Notes under the pieces: generated by a model
Database searches by the model: none
What the model saw: only the letters and a program-made list of their open reading frames with translations
What the model was told of the DNA's origin: nothing
In this document: in pieces, positions 36,541 to 48,850 of the stretch
How the letters are laid out: the number at the start of each line of letters is the position of its first letter
Numbering within the stretch: the first letter of the stretch is position 1
Source: Closterium sp. Naga37s-1
Lineage: Eukaryota > Streptophyta > Zygnematophyceae > Desmidiales > Closteriaceae
Length of the DNA: 64,000 nucleotides
Assembly (NCBI GenBank): GCA_947471745.1
Contig: CANJKZ010000537.1
Coordinates: 379,501 to 443,500, forward strand
Direction: 5' to 3'
Position numbers and translations under genes: made by a program

Positions 36541-36683
36541 TGTCGAGAAACGCTAGCAGAAAGTTAGAATCAGAAAGAGGGGTTGCACTAGCAGCAGATA
36601 GGATACATATAGCAAACCCTAATTTGGGCTGTACTCACTATAGAGTACCCCACTGCAGACTAGACAATTATAGCATTCTGACA
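36541..36683 (-). repeat. 5' LTR of F
   Basis: 143 bp; differs from the left copy at about three positions. Confidence 0.9.
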
Positions 36684-37214
36684 ATAATGATACGCTCTGG
36701 GCACATGCCTCCGGTGACTTGCCTGAGCCTTCCCCCCCTACTGCCCTGGGTGCTGAGCGTGATGAGGCGGCCCAGGTGCGCTTCGATAAGGCCCATACAG
36801 CTCGTTCGATGTGGCAGTCGCGTGACGTTGCAACCTGCATTGCCCTCGCCAGCTTTCTCCCCGAGACTGAGAAGGCTCACTTCTCTCGGGTTCGAGTTGC
36901 CAAGGATCTGTTCGCGGCGATCCCGGCACGTTATTCCACTCCCACCTACGCCTCTCTTGGTCGCCCCTTGTTGCCGTTTCTCTTTCCCGACCTAGGCACG
37001 TTTGACCACACTGCTGACCTTATCACCCACCTGTGCTTCCTAGATGTCAGCTACTGTGCTGCTTGTACGGAGGCTGAGCTTGCACTGCTCCCCCCGCCCA
37101 TGGCGATCACTATTCACTTCGTCATCACTAGCCTCCCTGATCGCCTTGCACCGTCCGTTACACGCTTCTTCCGAAGCACCCTAGTGCACCCGCCTGCAGT
37201 TTTCGTCGTAAGGG

Positions 37215-40200
37215 TTTTGAAATGCTCGATGATTCCGTCAGCTGCATATTTGACACGGAAGACCCACTTGCCCGAGAGGACGCGTCTCCCCTTCAGCGCA
37301 GCGCGGTCAGCGAGAACCCATGTTTCGCGGGCTTCGAGGGCGGCGACTTCGGCATCCATGGCCGCGCGCCATTCCTTACTGTAGGGTCCCGTTAGTGCTT
37401 GGCGCGGGGTCTTGGGTTCGACTGCTTTCGGCGGGTGAGAAACAGCAGTGTGGAGGCCGAGGATGTGGAGACCGGAGAGACCGGGGCTGTGCCGCTGCTC
37501 GCTGGTGACTTCCACCACATCGGCGTCGGAGTCATGAGTGGAGGAGGGGGTGGGGCTGAGCAGGGAGTCACGGGAGGAGTCGAGGGGAGCATCGTCTTCG
37601 TCCTCGTCCTCGTCGCTCCACGGGCGTGGTCCTGGGTGGGGGTCTGTTGGGTCTTGTTCTGCGAGCGCTGCTTCAGCTTCGTCGGCGGGAGTTGCGAAGC
37701 TGCGGGGAGGGCGCTCGTAGCGTCCAACGCGATCGATTTGGCCGCCGACCCTGAGTCTGTCGGCGTAGCGATCGCTGTGGAAGGTTCGGATGGTGAGTTT
37801 TTCCTAGAAGATAACGTCGCGCGCCGCGACCACCCGAGAGGTATCGTGGTCGAGGATGTTCCATGCGTGATGTTCGGAGCTGATGCCGAGATGAACCCCC
37901 CAGCGCGCGTGGCGCTCGAACTTCCCGGTGTTCGCCGTTGCGGGCCGATACTGCACCATGCAGCCCCAGACGCGTAGCGTAGAGATGTCGCCTTTGTTGT
38001 GTCGCCTTTGTCGCCGGTGAATTGAACGTGCGACGACAGGTGATCAGTGCTGGCGGTGGTACTGAGCACGTTGTGAAGGCGGACTGCGTGATGCATGGCG
38101 AAGGGCCAGTATTTCGCGTCAACGTCGCTCTGCTGCAGGAGGGCGCGAACCTTGGTTATGAGCGTGCGGTTGGTTCGCTCAGCGACGCCTTGTTGCGGGT
38201 GCACGTAAGGAAGGGAAAGCTTGTAGACAATTCCCTTGTCCTGAAGGTATGCCGCCAGCTTGTCACTCTTGAACTAGGTCGCGCAGTCGGTTTGCCAAAG
38301 CTTGAGCTTGCAGCCGGACTGAGTTTTGGCGTTGTTGTGCCAGACTTTGAAGATGTCATACGCCTTGCTCCTGTGAGAGACATTGGCCACCCAGACAAAG
38401 CGAGAGTGAGCGTCAATGAAGGTAAGAGTATATTCATCGCCGTTGATGCCTGTCTGGGTGAGGACAAGAAAGTCGCTGTAAATTTTCCAGAGCTGGGCGT
38501 AGCGGTTCGTGAATGGCTCGAGGAGCTTGAAGGGCTTGTATTTCAGTGCGGCTTCAGGGCAGACTGTGCAGTCGGTGCGGCGATTGGTATCAACAGTGGG
38601 GGGTACCGTCGGGGCGGAGCAGTGTGCCAGGAATAAAGACGTTGGCGCGGATGCAATTGTTGAGTACCTCCTGAGAGGGGTGTCCGAGGCGCCTGTGCCA
38701 GAGGTCAGGGGGTGCGCGGAGTTCGGGCGAGCGGGCGAAGAAGGCAAGCAGTTCTGTTGTGCTGGTTTGTGAAGGCTGTGGGAGCGGTTGTGGTGAGACT
38801 GAGAGGCCAAGAGCGAGTATTAAGTCACGAGCGGTGAGCTGTGGATCTGGGGATACTGTGGTGAGGGCAGCAAGTGGAGCTGACGTGTTGTCTGTGTCAG
38901 CTGTGTGGGTAGCGTCTGTACGGTAGGATGGTGTCATGGTCAGAGGGGCGACGTGAGGACTTGGAGAAGGCCCAGGAGTCACTGGAGGATGAGTTTCGTG
39001 AGGCGGGGATTCCGATGGGTTTTGGGGACCCATAGGGCCCAGCAGCTTCTTGTGCTGCCTCTTGCTCAGCACGTGCGATGACGTCTTCGATCGGCTCCTC
39101 CTCTTCAACTTTAGTGGTTGTTCACCATGTTCCTGCTGCTGTGCTGCTTCCTGCTCCCCATGATGCTGTGCATGTACCCTAGCCGTGGTTGGCTGTTTTT
39201 GCTGCTGCTTCTGCTTCTGCGTCTGCACGACGGCGGTCCTCCTCTTCCTCCCGTCGTTGGAACACTTCAGATGTCATGGTGCGGCGGGACCAGGGGCGGG
39301 ACCAGTCTAGGGGGAGAGGGTTGTTGTTGGCGTCAAATGTCCCAGGTCCCCTGTAGCGAGTTAGGAGGTGGAGACGGTCGTGGACTGTGGGATGTGAGGT
39401 GTTTACGTGGTTGATGGATGGTGAGGGCTGCAGCAAGTTCAACGTGGTGTCGCATGCCTGTGAGATGCAGAGTTTGCCATTCTGCCTCCTCAACAATGTC
39501 CAGGGGGACAGATGACTCTTCCTCTGATTCTGCTCGTTCAGGTGTCTCCGCCGCGTCTGCTTCCTTGTCTTCGTTGACTTTGGCTTTCCCCTTCTCTTTA
39601 TCTGTTGCTCTGCATTACTCTCCAGCTGTTGACGTTCCTTCTTGTTCAGCTGGCGCCTTCCCCTTGTCAGTTTTCTCCACTGTGGTGGAGGCTGTTGGTG
39701 TGCGGTAGTTGCGGCAGAGTCCATCAGATCCCGGTGCGTGTAGATCGATCTCCCTAGGGTGAGCGTGATGCTTAACCCAGGGACGCCCGTCAGGGTGGGC
39801 GAGTTCGTAGGGCTAGACGGCGCGCTGAGGTTGGAGGTCAATGAGATCTCCAGAGTAGGCGCGGCAGTCCGGGATGTCGAAATCTTGAATGTAGACGCCG
39901 TTGTCTGGGCACGCCTTGCCGATGTAACGCGGCTCGCTGTCGCTTTTGCTATACTCTTTCCAATGCATGAGGATGCACCGGCTCTCTGGGTCTGTGCTCA
40001 TAAGAACGCCGCTGTGGACGAGTTTCTCGTAGGAGATTAAGTTGTACTTAAGGTCCCGTACGATGGGGACGTCGTTGAGAGTTATGTGAATGTCACTGTC
40101 TCGTGCTTTGAGTGTGACGATGCCGCACGCGCGCGCTTCAAGTTGCTGGCTGTTGGCCACTATGACAACGGTGGGCTGCGGGATGGGGCGTGCGTTGGAG

Positions 40201-41834
40201 ATGAAGCGCTTGGACCCGACCATATGTTGCCCACAGCAGCTGTCAAGGTACCAGGTGTTGTACGCTTCGGTGCGGGTTTGAGCCGAGAACGTGAGGTTGG
40301 GTGTGTTGCGGAAGGGGATGCGCTTATTGCCGGCCCAGCGATAGTTGTCAACGGGGCGAGTGTCGATGTAGTGACCGTAGAAGTAGCTGTCAATAGATGG
40401 TGAGTTTATGAAATCCTTGTCGTGCGGCGGTGACTTGAGTAGGGGGGTTGGCAGATCCCAGTCTTGTTCGTGTTTGTCGGAGACAAACTCCTCGTCCTGC
40501 GTGAAGGGGTTGTTGTAACTGGAGAACTCAACCTCACGGCCAGGTGGCGGAGGAGAGACGTGTCGCAGGTGCCGTCGGTTTGTTCGCCGTGTGCGACGAT
40601 GAACGCGCATTGCCATATTGCCGATGACGTGGCGAACATTGCTGGTGTACGGAGGTCTGGGCCCGTCAGGCTGAGGTGGTTGGCGCGGGGCACGCCGATG
40701 GTCCGAAGACAGTCGGTTTGCCTGGCGCGAGTTGTCGGGGCCCTAAAATGCGTTGTTGCGGGGTACGGAGTCGTGTCGCGGCTCGGATCGGCAACGTTCG
40801 GTTGAGTGACCGAATATTTTGCAATTTTTGCAGTAATATTGGCGCGGTTGTGAGTCGCGTGAGTCGCGAGGATCGCGGGGCCGTCGTTGATCGCGGCCAG
40901 AGTAGAAGGCGATTTGCTCGTGTCGGGCCCCTTTTTCTTTGTTGAAATAAATGTCTAGTTGTTCGTGCAGGAGTGTGGCGCAGAGATGCGCTTCGGAGAC
41001 GGTGCCTTGTTGACAGAGCAGAGCCTTGCACGGACTCCACTGAGGTCCTAAGCTTGGGAGGGAAATAGTGACGAACATGTCCTCGTGGATCGTATTTCCT
41101 AGCTTCTGCAGCTGGTCGCGGATGTTGCGGCATCGGTTGATGTAGGCGTTTGCCTTTTCGCCGGGTGTCATTTTGACTTCTAGAAGCTGCTAAAGAAGAC
41201 GACTCGAGGATACGGAATCCTTAGGCTGATAGGTTTTGACGAGGTGGCTCCGGGCGGTCATCGCGGGGGCCGTATCGTTTTTGAACGGACGTACACCGAG
41301 TTGTTCGGCTGGGGACATGTTGCGGAGTAGAATACTGTACGCCATGAGCGATTCGTTGTAGTTTTGGGCCTTTGCCTCGTCGGTGTCGCTTGCGGGGCCA
41401 GGGTAGCTTCCGTCGAAGAAACAGAAGATCTGAGCACTTTGGAGGAGCAGTTCGAGCTCAAAGCTCCACGTGTAGAATTCCCGACCGTTGAAGGCGGTGC
41501 TTGTACGAATCTTGGAGATAGCCAGAAACTTGTTATGGGATGTAAGCATGGCTTCGTCACTTGGGCGTGAAGTGGTTGGAGCGGCAGAGTTCGACCCGAG
41601 GTCGAATGTGGTTGGAGCCGGTTCCTTGTTGGGAGCAGCAGGTGGTTCAAGTTGCTGCGAGGTTCCGGGGTTTCCGTTCTTCATTTGCTGAATTCTGGAC
41701 TCCAGAGTGGTGATGCGCTGAATAAGTTGTTCGAGCAGCGCATTGCTAACGGTGGTATTTGCCGCAGAGTTCGTGGTTGGGTTGGCAGGAGCTTCGGCTG
41801 TAGGAGCCGCCTGCCCACCAGATCCTCCAACCAT
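37215..41834 (-). pseudogene. Element D gag-pol
   Basis: One frame from ATG 41834 carries gag (FYTWSFELELLLQSAQIF, GPQWSPCKALLCQQG), a normal CCHC knuckle YCKNCKIFGHSTERC, protease YLDSCCGQHMVG (D-S-C in place of D-S-G), integrase TFIDAHSRF with LWQTDCAT, and PQQGVAERTNRTL. Stops interrupt it: TAG at 41190-41192 (CAG in E), 40743-40745, 39813-39815 and 38274-38276, plus a TAA and a TGA between protease and integrase. RT (37518-37215, another frame) has TPRQALTGPYSKEWRAAMDA and SGKWVFRVKYAADG, then ends. It is inactive. Confidence 0.8.
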
Positions 41835-41873
41835 GTTTCAGCGGGAGCGCGTACCGGACGCCACCTTGGATTC

Positions 41874-42283
41874 TGTTACGATATGAAGATATATGAGAAG
41901 GCATTCCTGTATGCTGCAGGAGCCGACTCTACCGAGTACGAAGTCGAGGAGTCAGAAGAGTCAAAGCGACGCTGGTAACCGTCTGATGAAGACCGATGCA
42001 GGCAGAAACATTTGAACTGAAAAGAGCGGGAACAGGTTTGAAACGGGTTCCCGCGCCGCACGGTTTGAATTCGCTGCAATAAGGGAATGTACCCCTTAGA
42101 GTACATGGCTAGCCTAGGTCTTTTCGTATTCCCTTGTATTCTTATATATACCCGATGTATGCATACTATTATCAACTCAGTCATTTACATTCACTCTGAC
42201 CTGAGATTCAAACTTCCGCTGCAACACTACTCTGCGATCAACCCTGAGCGATCCTTCGCTAAGTCCCACTTGGGATTGTAACA
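41874..42283 (+). repeat. 5' LTR of C
   Basis: 410 bp, TGTTACGATATG to GGATTGTAACA, with inverted TGTTAC/GTAACA ends and a TATATATA box near 42145. It differs from the right copy at about a dozen sites. Confidence 0.9.
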
Positions 42284-42342
42284 GATTCGAATTTGAATAA
42301 GTGGTGGTGATGCGAAGAATCCTGAGTAGCTCTCATACCATG
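42284..42342 (-). repeat. 59-bp copy of the D leader and primer site inside C
   Basis: 58 of 59 bases equal 52109-52167, the flank of C's right LTR, including the minus-strand primer site GCTCTCATACCA. Beyond 42342 the sequence switches to integrase of C. Confidence 0.85.
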
Positions 42343-43019
42343 CTGAGGGTTTGGGGGTGCATGGTGCAGTATCGGCCGACCTCAGCCACAATCGGCAAGT
42401 TCGCTCACCGCGCACGATGGGGAATCCATCTTGGACTCAGTACCGAGCACAGAGGGTGGCTCCATTGATAGCATGGAGGTTGTTCCCGCGCGTGATATTC
42501 TCTTCTACGAGCGACTCACCCTGAATCAGTGGATCGAAGACGAGCGTCGCAACGAGGCACGCGGCTACGTCAACAGCGGCCGCAGCTTTGCATCTCCAGA
42601 AGACGAGGCAGCAGCAGCAATACTTGATCGCGACGATGCTGACGAGCACCCTGACATACCGCCTCGCCCTCGCAACGACGACGACGACGATGACAACGAC
42701 GACACTCCTGCACCAGGACTGTCACGGCGCCAAGCCGGGCCAAGCACTATCTCACCCGACTACGAGAGCAGCGATGACGATGTGGTGGAAGTCACCACCA
42801 ACACCGCAGACACTGATAATGTGTCCGACCTACAGCTCCTCGGCCTGCACACGTCCGTCACTACTCTTGCGCGCGCTGTCGAGCCCAAGAACCCGCGCCA
42901 GGCCCTGACCGGCCCTCACGCCAAGGAGTGGCGTGCTGCGATGGATGCGGAACTAAAGGCGCTGGAATCTCGCGACACATGGGTTCTAGTCGATCGTGCA
43001 GCAGTGAAGGGGAGGAGGG

Positions 43020-43156
43020 TGTTAGAATATAGAACTGAACGAGAATGAATGAACTAGGCAGCAGGGTGATACAAGTAGGAAACCCTAGCAATGTTGTACC
43101 CCCTAAGGCTAAACCCACTATAGCCTACACAATATAAACATGTATAATGTTTGACA
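43020..43156 (-). repeat. 3' LTR of B
   Basis: 137 bp, TGTTAGAATATAG to GTTTGACA; one visible difference from the other copy (TATAG against TGTAG). Confidence 0.93.
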
Positions 43157-43389
43157 CACCCCCATAGGCGAAGTGGGGGACAACCAGATGGTCACAAGAC
43201 CAGTCAAAGCAAAGCAAAGCAAAGCAAGCTCAGGGTGGATCTCAAGGAAACCACACAAATTCCGAGCACAAGCAAGCGGTCACAAGACCAGTTCACATGC
43301 AGTTTGATAATAAACAAGAGGTACAGTGATCACAACCTAGCAAGTGTAAGCATGCAGGTATATATATAGAGATCACAGTACAAGCAGGG

Positions 43390-46300
43390 TCAAGAAATAA
43401 GCAAGTGAGGCACAGTGGGCACAAGGCCGAGAACAGTACAGAAACGCTGATGATCACAAGTGGCCACGTAAGCAAGACGAAGCTGACCACGCTGCTGCAA
43501 CTCTCGAGCAAGGAAGTAGCGCAGAGCGATATGCTTCGTTCTGTGCTCCAGTCTGTGCTCCTGACACAAGGCAATGGCGGCCTTGTTGTCGACGTACAGC
43601 ACTGGAGGAGAACGAGGCCGCTCTCCCAAGTCGCTCAGCAGGTAGGTGAGCCAGCGTAACTCCTGTGCAGCCATGGCTGTGGCGTAGATCTCAGCCTCAC
43701 AACTGGAGCTGAGAACTGAAGACGAGCGTGTAGAACGCCAAGAAACTGAACCAGAGCCAAGGCTGAAGGTGTAACCCTGAGACGACCGCTGCGTAGCCTG
43801 GTCGTCAACCCAAGAAGCGTCTGAGTGCCCAGTGAGGACAACGTCGCTCCGTCCTCCAAGCACAAGCCCCATGCCCGACGTACTGCACAAGTAGCGCAAC
43901 ACCCTCTTAGCGGCATCCATGTGCTCCTTCCGGTGACGGCCAGGAGCGACATAGCGTGCTAGGATGCTAAGAGGGTATGCAAGGTCAGGTCGAGTGCAGG
44001 TCATCAGGTACATGAGGCAGCCCACAAGCTCTGGATACGGGCCACTCGGCTCTACGGACTCATCCGAAGGCAGAGCTGAGAGCGAGTGACCGGTAGGCAG
44101 AGGAGTGGACTGAGGCGAGGAGTACGTGAAGCGGAAGCGCTGAAGGACCTGTTGCACCATGTGTGACTGAGTCAAGGTGATGGTGCGCTGTGCTCTGTCC
44201 CGGGTAATCCGCAAGCCAAGATAGCTTGTCAGCTCACCCAGGTCTGTGCACGTGTGTCTCTTCTGCAGCTCCGACTTCACGTGGGCGAGTGCCTCAGTGT
44301 CAGCAGTAGCAAAGACCAAGTCGTCTACGTACACGAGAACGTAGAACGGCGGCAGAGTGGTGTCGGTGCGTAGAAACAACGACGGGTCAGCAGTAGAAGG
44401 AGCAAACCCAAGAGCAGCAAGAGTAGTCCTCAGTGTGTCGTGCCACTCACGGGGTGCCTGGCGGAGACCGTAGACTGGCCGCCGGAGGCTCCACTGGGTA
44501 CCAGCAGGGAACGACCCAGTGAAGCCAGGTGGGCAGCGTAGCCAGATCTCCTCGTGCAGGCTGCCCTGTAGGAAAGCAGTGCTGAAGTCAAGAGAGTGGA
44601 GCTCGTAGTCACGCTGAGCGGCGACGTGTAGCAGAACCTGAAGAGTGGTCATCTTCGGGGTCGGGGAGAAGGTCTGGAAGAAGTCAACTCCCTCTCGCTG
44701 ACTGAAGCCTCGTGCAACGTAACGTGCCTTGAAGACAGGCGGAGAACCCGGCGGCCGCTTCACCCTGAAAATCCACATGCCACTGACGATGTTCGTCCCA
44801 GGTGGGGGAACCTCGTCGACGTAGCTGCCTGTGGACTTCCAAGAAGCCATCTCTGCGTCCATGGCTGTCTGCCACTGAGAGGAGTAGGGACCCTCTATCG
44901 CCTCTGCGTAAGAGCGCGGGGTCGGGATGTCTGGTGCATCCGGGTCTCCCTCAGGGGCAATCAGCATGGACACGAGATGAGGTAAAGCAGCGGCAAAGCA
45001 CTCAAACTCCTCCTGTCTGTCCTCAAGGACGTCCGTGCCAAGAGCACACTCACCCCCGACGGACGGAGGACAGACACACTCAGACTCAGCAACAAGGCTA
45101 GCGGCGTAGTCTAGACGACAGGCGGCAGCAAAGTCAACAAGCTCAGCAACTAGAGCAGACTCAGCAGTGGACTCGAAGGAAGGGTCAGTGACAACAGTAG
45201 CGAGAAGACGCGTGACAGTAGGACTGGCAGCACGAGCAAGGTCTGACGGCTGGTCAGCAACGTCAGGAAGAGAGGACGCAGGAGGAGACGGCAGAGGGAC
45301 ACGCTGTGGAGTAGTGGAAGGACGCAGAGTCATATAGTGAGTGCCAAGTACAGGAGGAGGACGCTGACGCGGAGCACGACGACCAGCGCGGACAGCGCGG
45401 ACAGGCGACTCTGGACGAGACCCAGGTGACTCAGGACGAGACTCAGGCGACGCAGGACGAGACTCAGGCTCACGACGCTCCGTAAGACCTCTAGTCGGCC
45501 TCGCGTAGGGAGAAGGACCAGGCAGTGGAGAGGCAAGCGGTAACTGTGACTGCGACTGGACAGGTGGTGGACTCAGTAGGGGAGGAGAAGGACCAGTGGA
45601 GGGCGGGAGGCCAAGAACCTGCTGAAGGAGCGGAACGTAGTACGGCCGCGGCCGCTCAGCACCTCCTGAACCAGCAGAGACAGCACCAGCACCCTCAGCC
45701 CCAGGGTCTCCAGTACCAACTCCCGCAGCACCACCAGCAACCCCAGCAGCTCCAGTACCTCCAGCTCCAACCCCCGCTGCAGCTCCAGTACCTCCAGTAC
45801 GAGCACCTCCAGAACCAGCCGCTCCAGCAGCTCCAGCACCAGCAGTACCTCTAGTAGCTCCAGCACCAGCAGCACCTCCAGCACCAGTTGCGCCTCCAGC
45901 AGCTCCAGCACCAGTAGCGTCTCCAGCAGCTCCAGCTCCAGCAGCACCTCCAGCAGCACCACCAGCAGCTCCTGCGCCAGCAGCACCAGCACCAGCACCA
46001 GCTCCAGCTCCAGGGTCCGCGGCACCAGCCGCAGCTCCAGGTCCAGGGTCCGCAGCACCAGCAGCGGCTCCAGCTCCAGGGTCCTCAGCACCAGCAGCAG
46101 CTCCAACTCCAGGGTCGGCGGCACCAGCAGCACCACTCCGGAGACTGCAGCGCCGAGCGTACCACTCTCGGAGCCGCTGGGGAGAGGGCGGCTCCCGCCT
46201 AGGCGGGGAACCACGAGCACCAGCTCCAGCAGCACCCCTAGCCCCAGAAGCGCCCCTCCTGAGGCTGCAGTACCGCGAGTACCACTCACGCAGCTGCTGG

Positions 46301-48850
46301 GAAGAGGGAGCGCCTCCAGGCGCAGCACGGTCAGTCGCAGCACCCCCAGGCTCAGTACCCTCAGACGTAGCACTCTCAGGCTCAGCACCCCCAGACTCAG
46401 CACCCGCAGGCTCAGCACCCCCAGACTCAGCACCCCCAGGCTCCGCACGCTCAGGCTCAGCACCCCTAGGCTCCGCACCCCCAGGCTCGGCACCCCCAGG
46501 CTCCGCACCCCCAGGCTCAGCACCCCTAGCAGGACGAGAGTCGACAGCTACCTCGAGAGGCTCAACCGGGTCTACCTGGGACACACCTGAGGGAGCGGCA
46601 CCCTGAGGGGGGAGGGGGTCTACCACAGCAGCACCTGGTGCGAGGAAGAGAGGCGGGGGGGGGGGAGCGGGGCAGTGCGGTAGGGGAAGAGGCGGTAGTA
46701 GGGGACCGACTCGTCGAAAGTGACGTCCTGAGAGGGCAGGACACGGCGCGAGGTGGCGTGGTAAAACTGCCAACCAGACGCGTCCGTGACAAAGCCAAGG
46801 AAGACACAAGGAACAGCGCGGGAGGAGAGCTTGTCCGCGGACGTATCGCGAACAAAAGCACGAGATCCCCAGACCCGGAACACCGACGCATCGCCAACCT
46901 TTCCCGTCCAACGCAGTGTCGGCGAAGTCTCCGGAACGGAGACACGGGGCCAGAGGTTGAGCTGATGCGCAGCGTATCGGACCGCAAACGGCCACAGAAA
47001 GTGGGGGGCAGCCGCATGGATCAAGGAGGTACGAGCGACCTCAATGACCAAGCCAATGCGGCACTCAGCAGCCCCATTCTGTTGTGGAGAGGCCGGAAGC
47101 GTGAACGACTGCTCAATGCCCTCCCCCTGACAGAAGGCCCTCAAGAGGTCGGAGGAAAACTCCCCACCTCTGTCAGAGTGCAGACGCAGGACAGGAAAGT
47201 CCGAGTGGAACCTCTCGCTGAGCTGGAGACGGGCAGCGCGGATCCAAGGGATCAAAACATCAGGGACTTCACCCTTGGTGCGCAAGGGGAAGACCGTGGT
47301 GTAGCGCGAGTAGTCGTCAACAACTATCAAGAAGTACCTCTCGTGACCCTGTCCACGGACGCGGGCTGGGCCCCACACGTCCATGTGGAGGGTCTGCAGG
47401 GGAGCAGTCGTCGGGGGAAGCGAGGAGGAGTGAGGAGCGGCGCGCTGCCGCCCCTCGACACAGGGAAGACAGGGAGGAGCAGGCGAGGGTGGGAGGGGAG
47501 GGAGAACCCTGGGAAGACCAGAGACAAGGTACCGGGAGTGCATGCCACGAAGGCGCTGCACTGACGGGTGACCAAGGCGGTGGTGCCAGAGGACGGTCTC
47601 GTGCGCCAGGGAGCGACACGAGCAGGGGGCAGACAGCTGACCTGACGCAGACGCAGACGCAGCTACCTAAGGGGACTCAGTGGTCAGTGTGTACAGGTCC
47701 GACCCCGGCTGCCGAGTGAAGGTAGCCAGGTGGCGACCCGTCCGAGCACACGTGCAGTGTGTCACGCGCTCGTAGGCAGGGGTGAACTGGTGGACACCCC
47801 CGTCCTGGAGCGCACGACCCACCACCAAGTTCGTAGAGAACGAGGGGAGGTAGAGACCTGACAGTGTGCCCGACGGGACCGCAGGACAAGGGAGGACAGT
47901 AGAGGAGGTCGCAATGACCGGACCCCCAGAGGGGTCAGCGAGGGAGACTGCAACCGGCCGAGCAAGCTGCTCAAGGGCAGTGCGGTCACGAAAGAAACAG
48001 CGGGAAGCACCTGAGTCCAGTGTGAAGGTGTGCAGTGCCTCAGTAGACGCAGTACCAGAGGGTGCAGACTCACGAGTACCTAGAGCAGCAGCCTCACCAG
48101 CACCTGGGGCAACAGACACACTAGCACCTAGAGCGGCAGCCTCACCAGCACCTGAGGCAATAGACACACGAGCACCTAGTGCGACAGCCTCACCAGTACC
48201 TAGAGCAGCAGACTGGATACCGGGGTCAGGCGGCACACTCAGGTGACAGGCACTCTCAGCACTAGTAGACAATGCATACATGGCAGTGAGGAGAGCATCA
48301 TAGTCAAGAGCAAAGATATCTACCCTCTGCCTAAGCAGCTCCAGCCAGGAGGGGAGCTCAGCGTCGTCGCCAAACTCTGTACGCCAAGCATCGCTCAGAC
48401 GGGCGAAGCAGCGGGACTCTGTGTGACTAGGTGTCCCGCAAGGCTGACCAGTCCGGACACCTCTGCGAATGACGTACGGGCAGCGAGCAGGACTCAGTGA
48501 CCCGCTACTCTGAGCGTACCACTCACGAAGCTGCTGGGGCGAAAGAGCCTCGCGGGGACGACGCTGCAGCTGCACCTGGCCACTACCAGAAGCTCCCGAA
48601 CGACCCACTCCAGAGCGACTCCCACTACGGCCACCCGACAGTCCCAACTAGCGTACCACTCACGAAGCTGCTGGGGCGAAAGAGCCTCGCGGGGACGACG
48701 CTGCAGCTGCACCTGTCCACTACCAGAAGCTCCCGAACTACCCACTCCAGAGCAACTCCCACTACGGGCACCCCGACAGCCCCAACTAGCGTACCACTCA
48801 CGAAGCTGCTGGGGCGTGAGGGACTCACGCGCACGGCCCTGGAGCTGCAT
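43390..48850 (-). pseudogene. Element B pol: modules, finger, protease, integrase, linker, RT, RNase H
   Basis: Frame 1 (from ATG 48850) has two modules, then a frameshift near 48640 into a frame with a third module, finger C-X13-C-X4-H-X4-C (C56 to C80 of that frame), protease TLDSGASRCFF, and a TAG at 47667-47669 where A has CAG. Integrase (to about 46660) has WGPARVRGQGH, HSDRGGEF, PQQNGAAECRIG. At a run of 11 G (46655-46665) the frame shifts by -1 into the long frame 46640-43390: a linker with GAEPG and GAGAAG repeats and two modules, RT with EEIWLRCPPGF and LVYVDDLVFA, and RNase H. RNase H lacks 14 residues (ANTADVFTKAL region) compared with L. Confidence 0.87.

Larger units (their letters stand above)
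35261..36683 (-). mobile_element. Non-autonomous LTR element F
   Basis: LTRs 35261-35403 and 36541-36683 (143 bp each), flanked by the duplication ATAAT (35256-35260 and 36684-36688). Primer site TGCTATCAGAGC (minus strand, 36529-36540). Polypurine end CCTATGGGGGTG at 35404. The 1.1 kb between holds GC-rich tandem repeats and no protein that I recognise. It is the same family as P and O. Confidence 0.9.
33840..37206 (+). mobile_element. Copia element G, 5' half, interrupted by F
   Basis: LTR 33840-33974, primer site TGGTATCACGAG (33975-33986), leader, and a gag split by F at ATAAT. After about 37206 gag changes abruptly into element D in the opposite direction; the remainder of G is missing. 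Confidence 0.8.
35153..37206 (+). pseudogene. Element G gag, split by F and truncated
   Basis: ATG 35153 gives MAAPRVLRFDAEGRALEF and runs to 35260; after F it resumes at 36689 in the same frame (DNDTLWAHASG) and reaches about 37206. Blocks FDAEGRA, TARSMWQSRDVA, SFLPETEKAHFS, LLPFLFPDL and ITHLCFLD align with gag of element I, which is the Copia gag of this group. It ends before the Gly-rich region and finger. It would form the retrotransposon particle. Confidence 0.75.

Noticed and set aside
38509-39414. Plus-strand frames of 87-98 codons
   Set aside because: They are antisense to integrase and protease-linker of D, which has clear family motifs.
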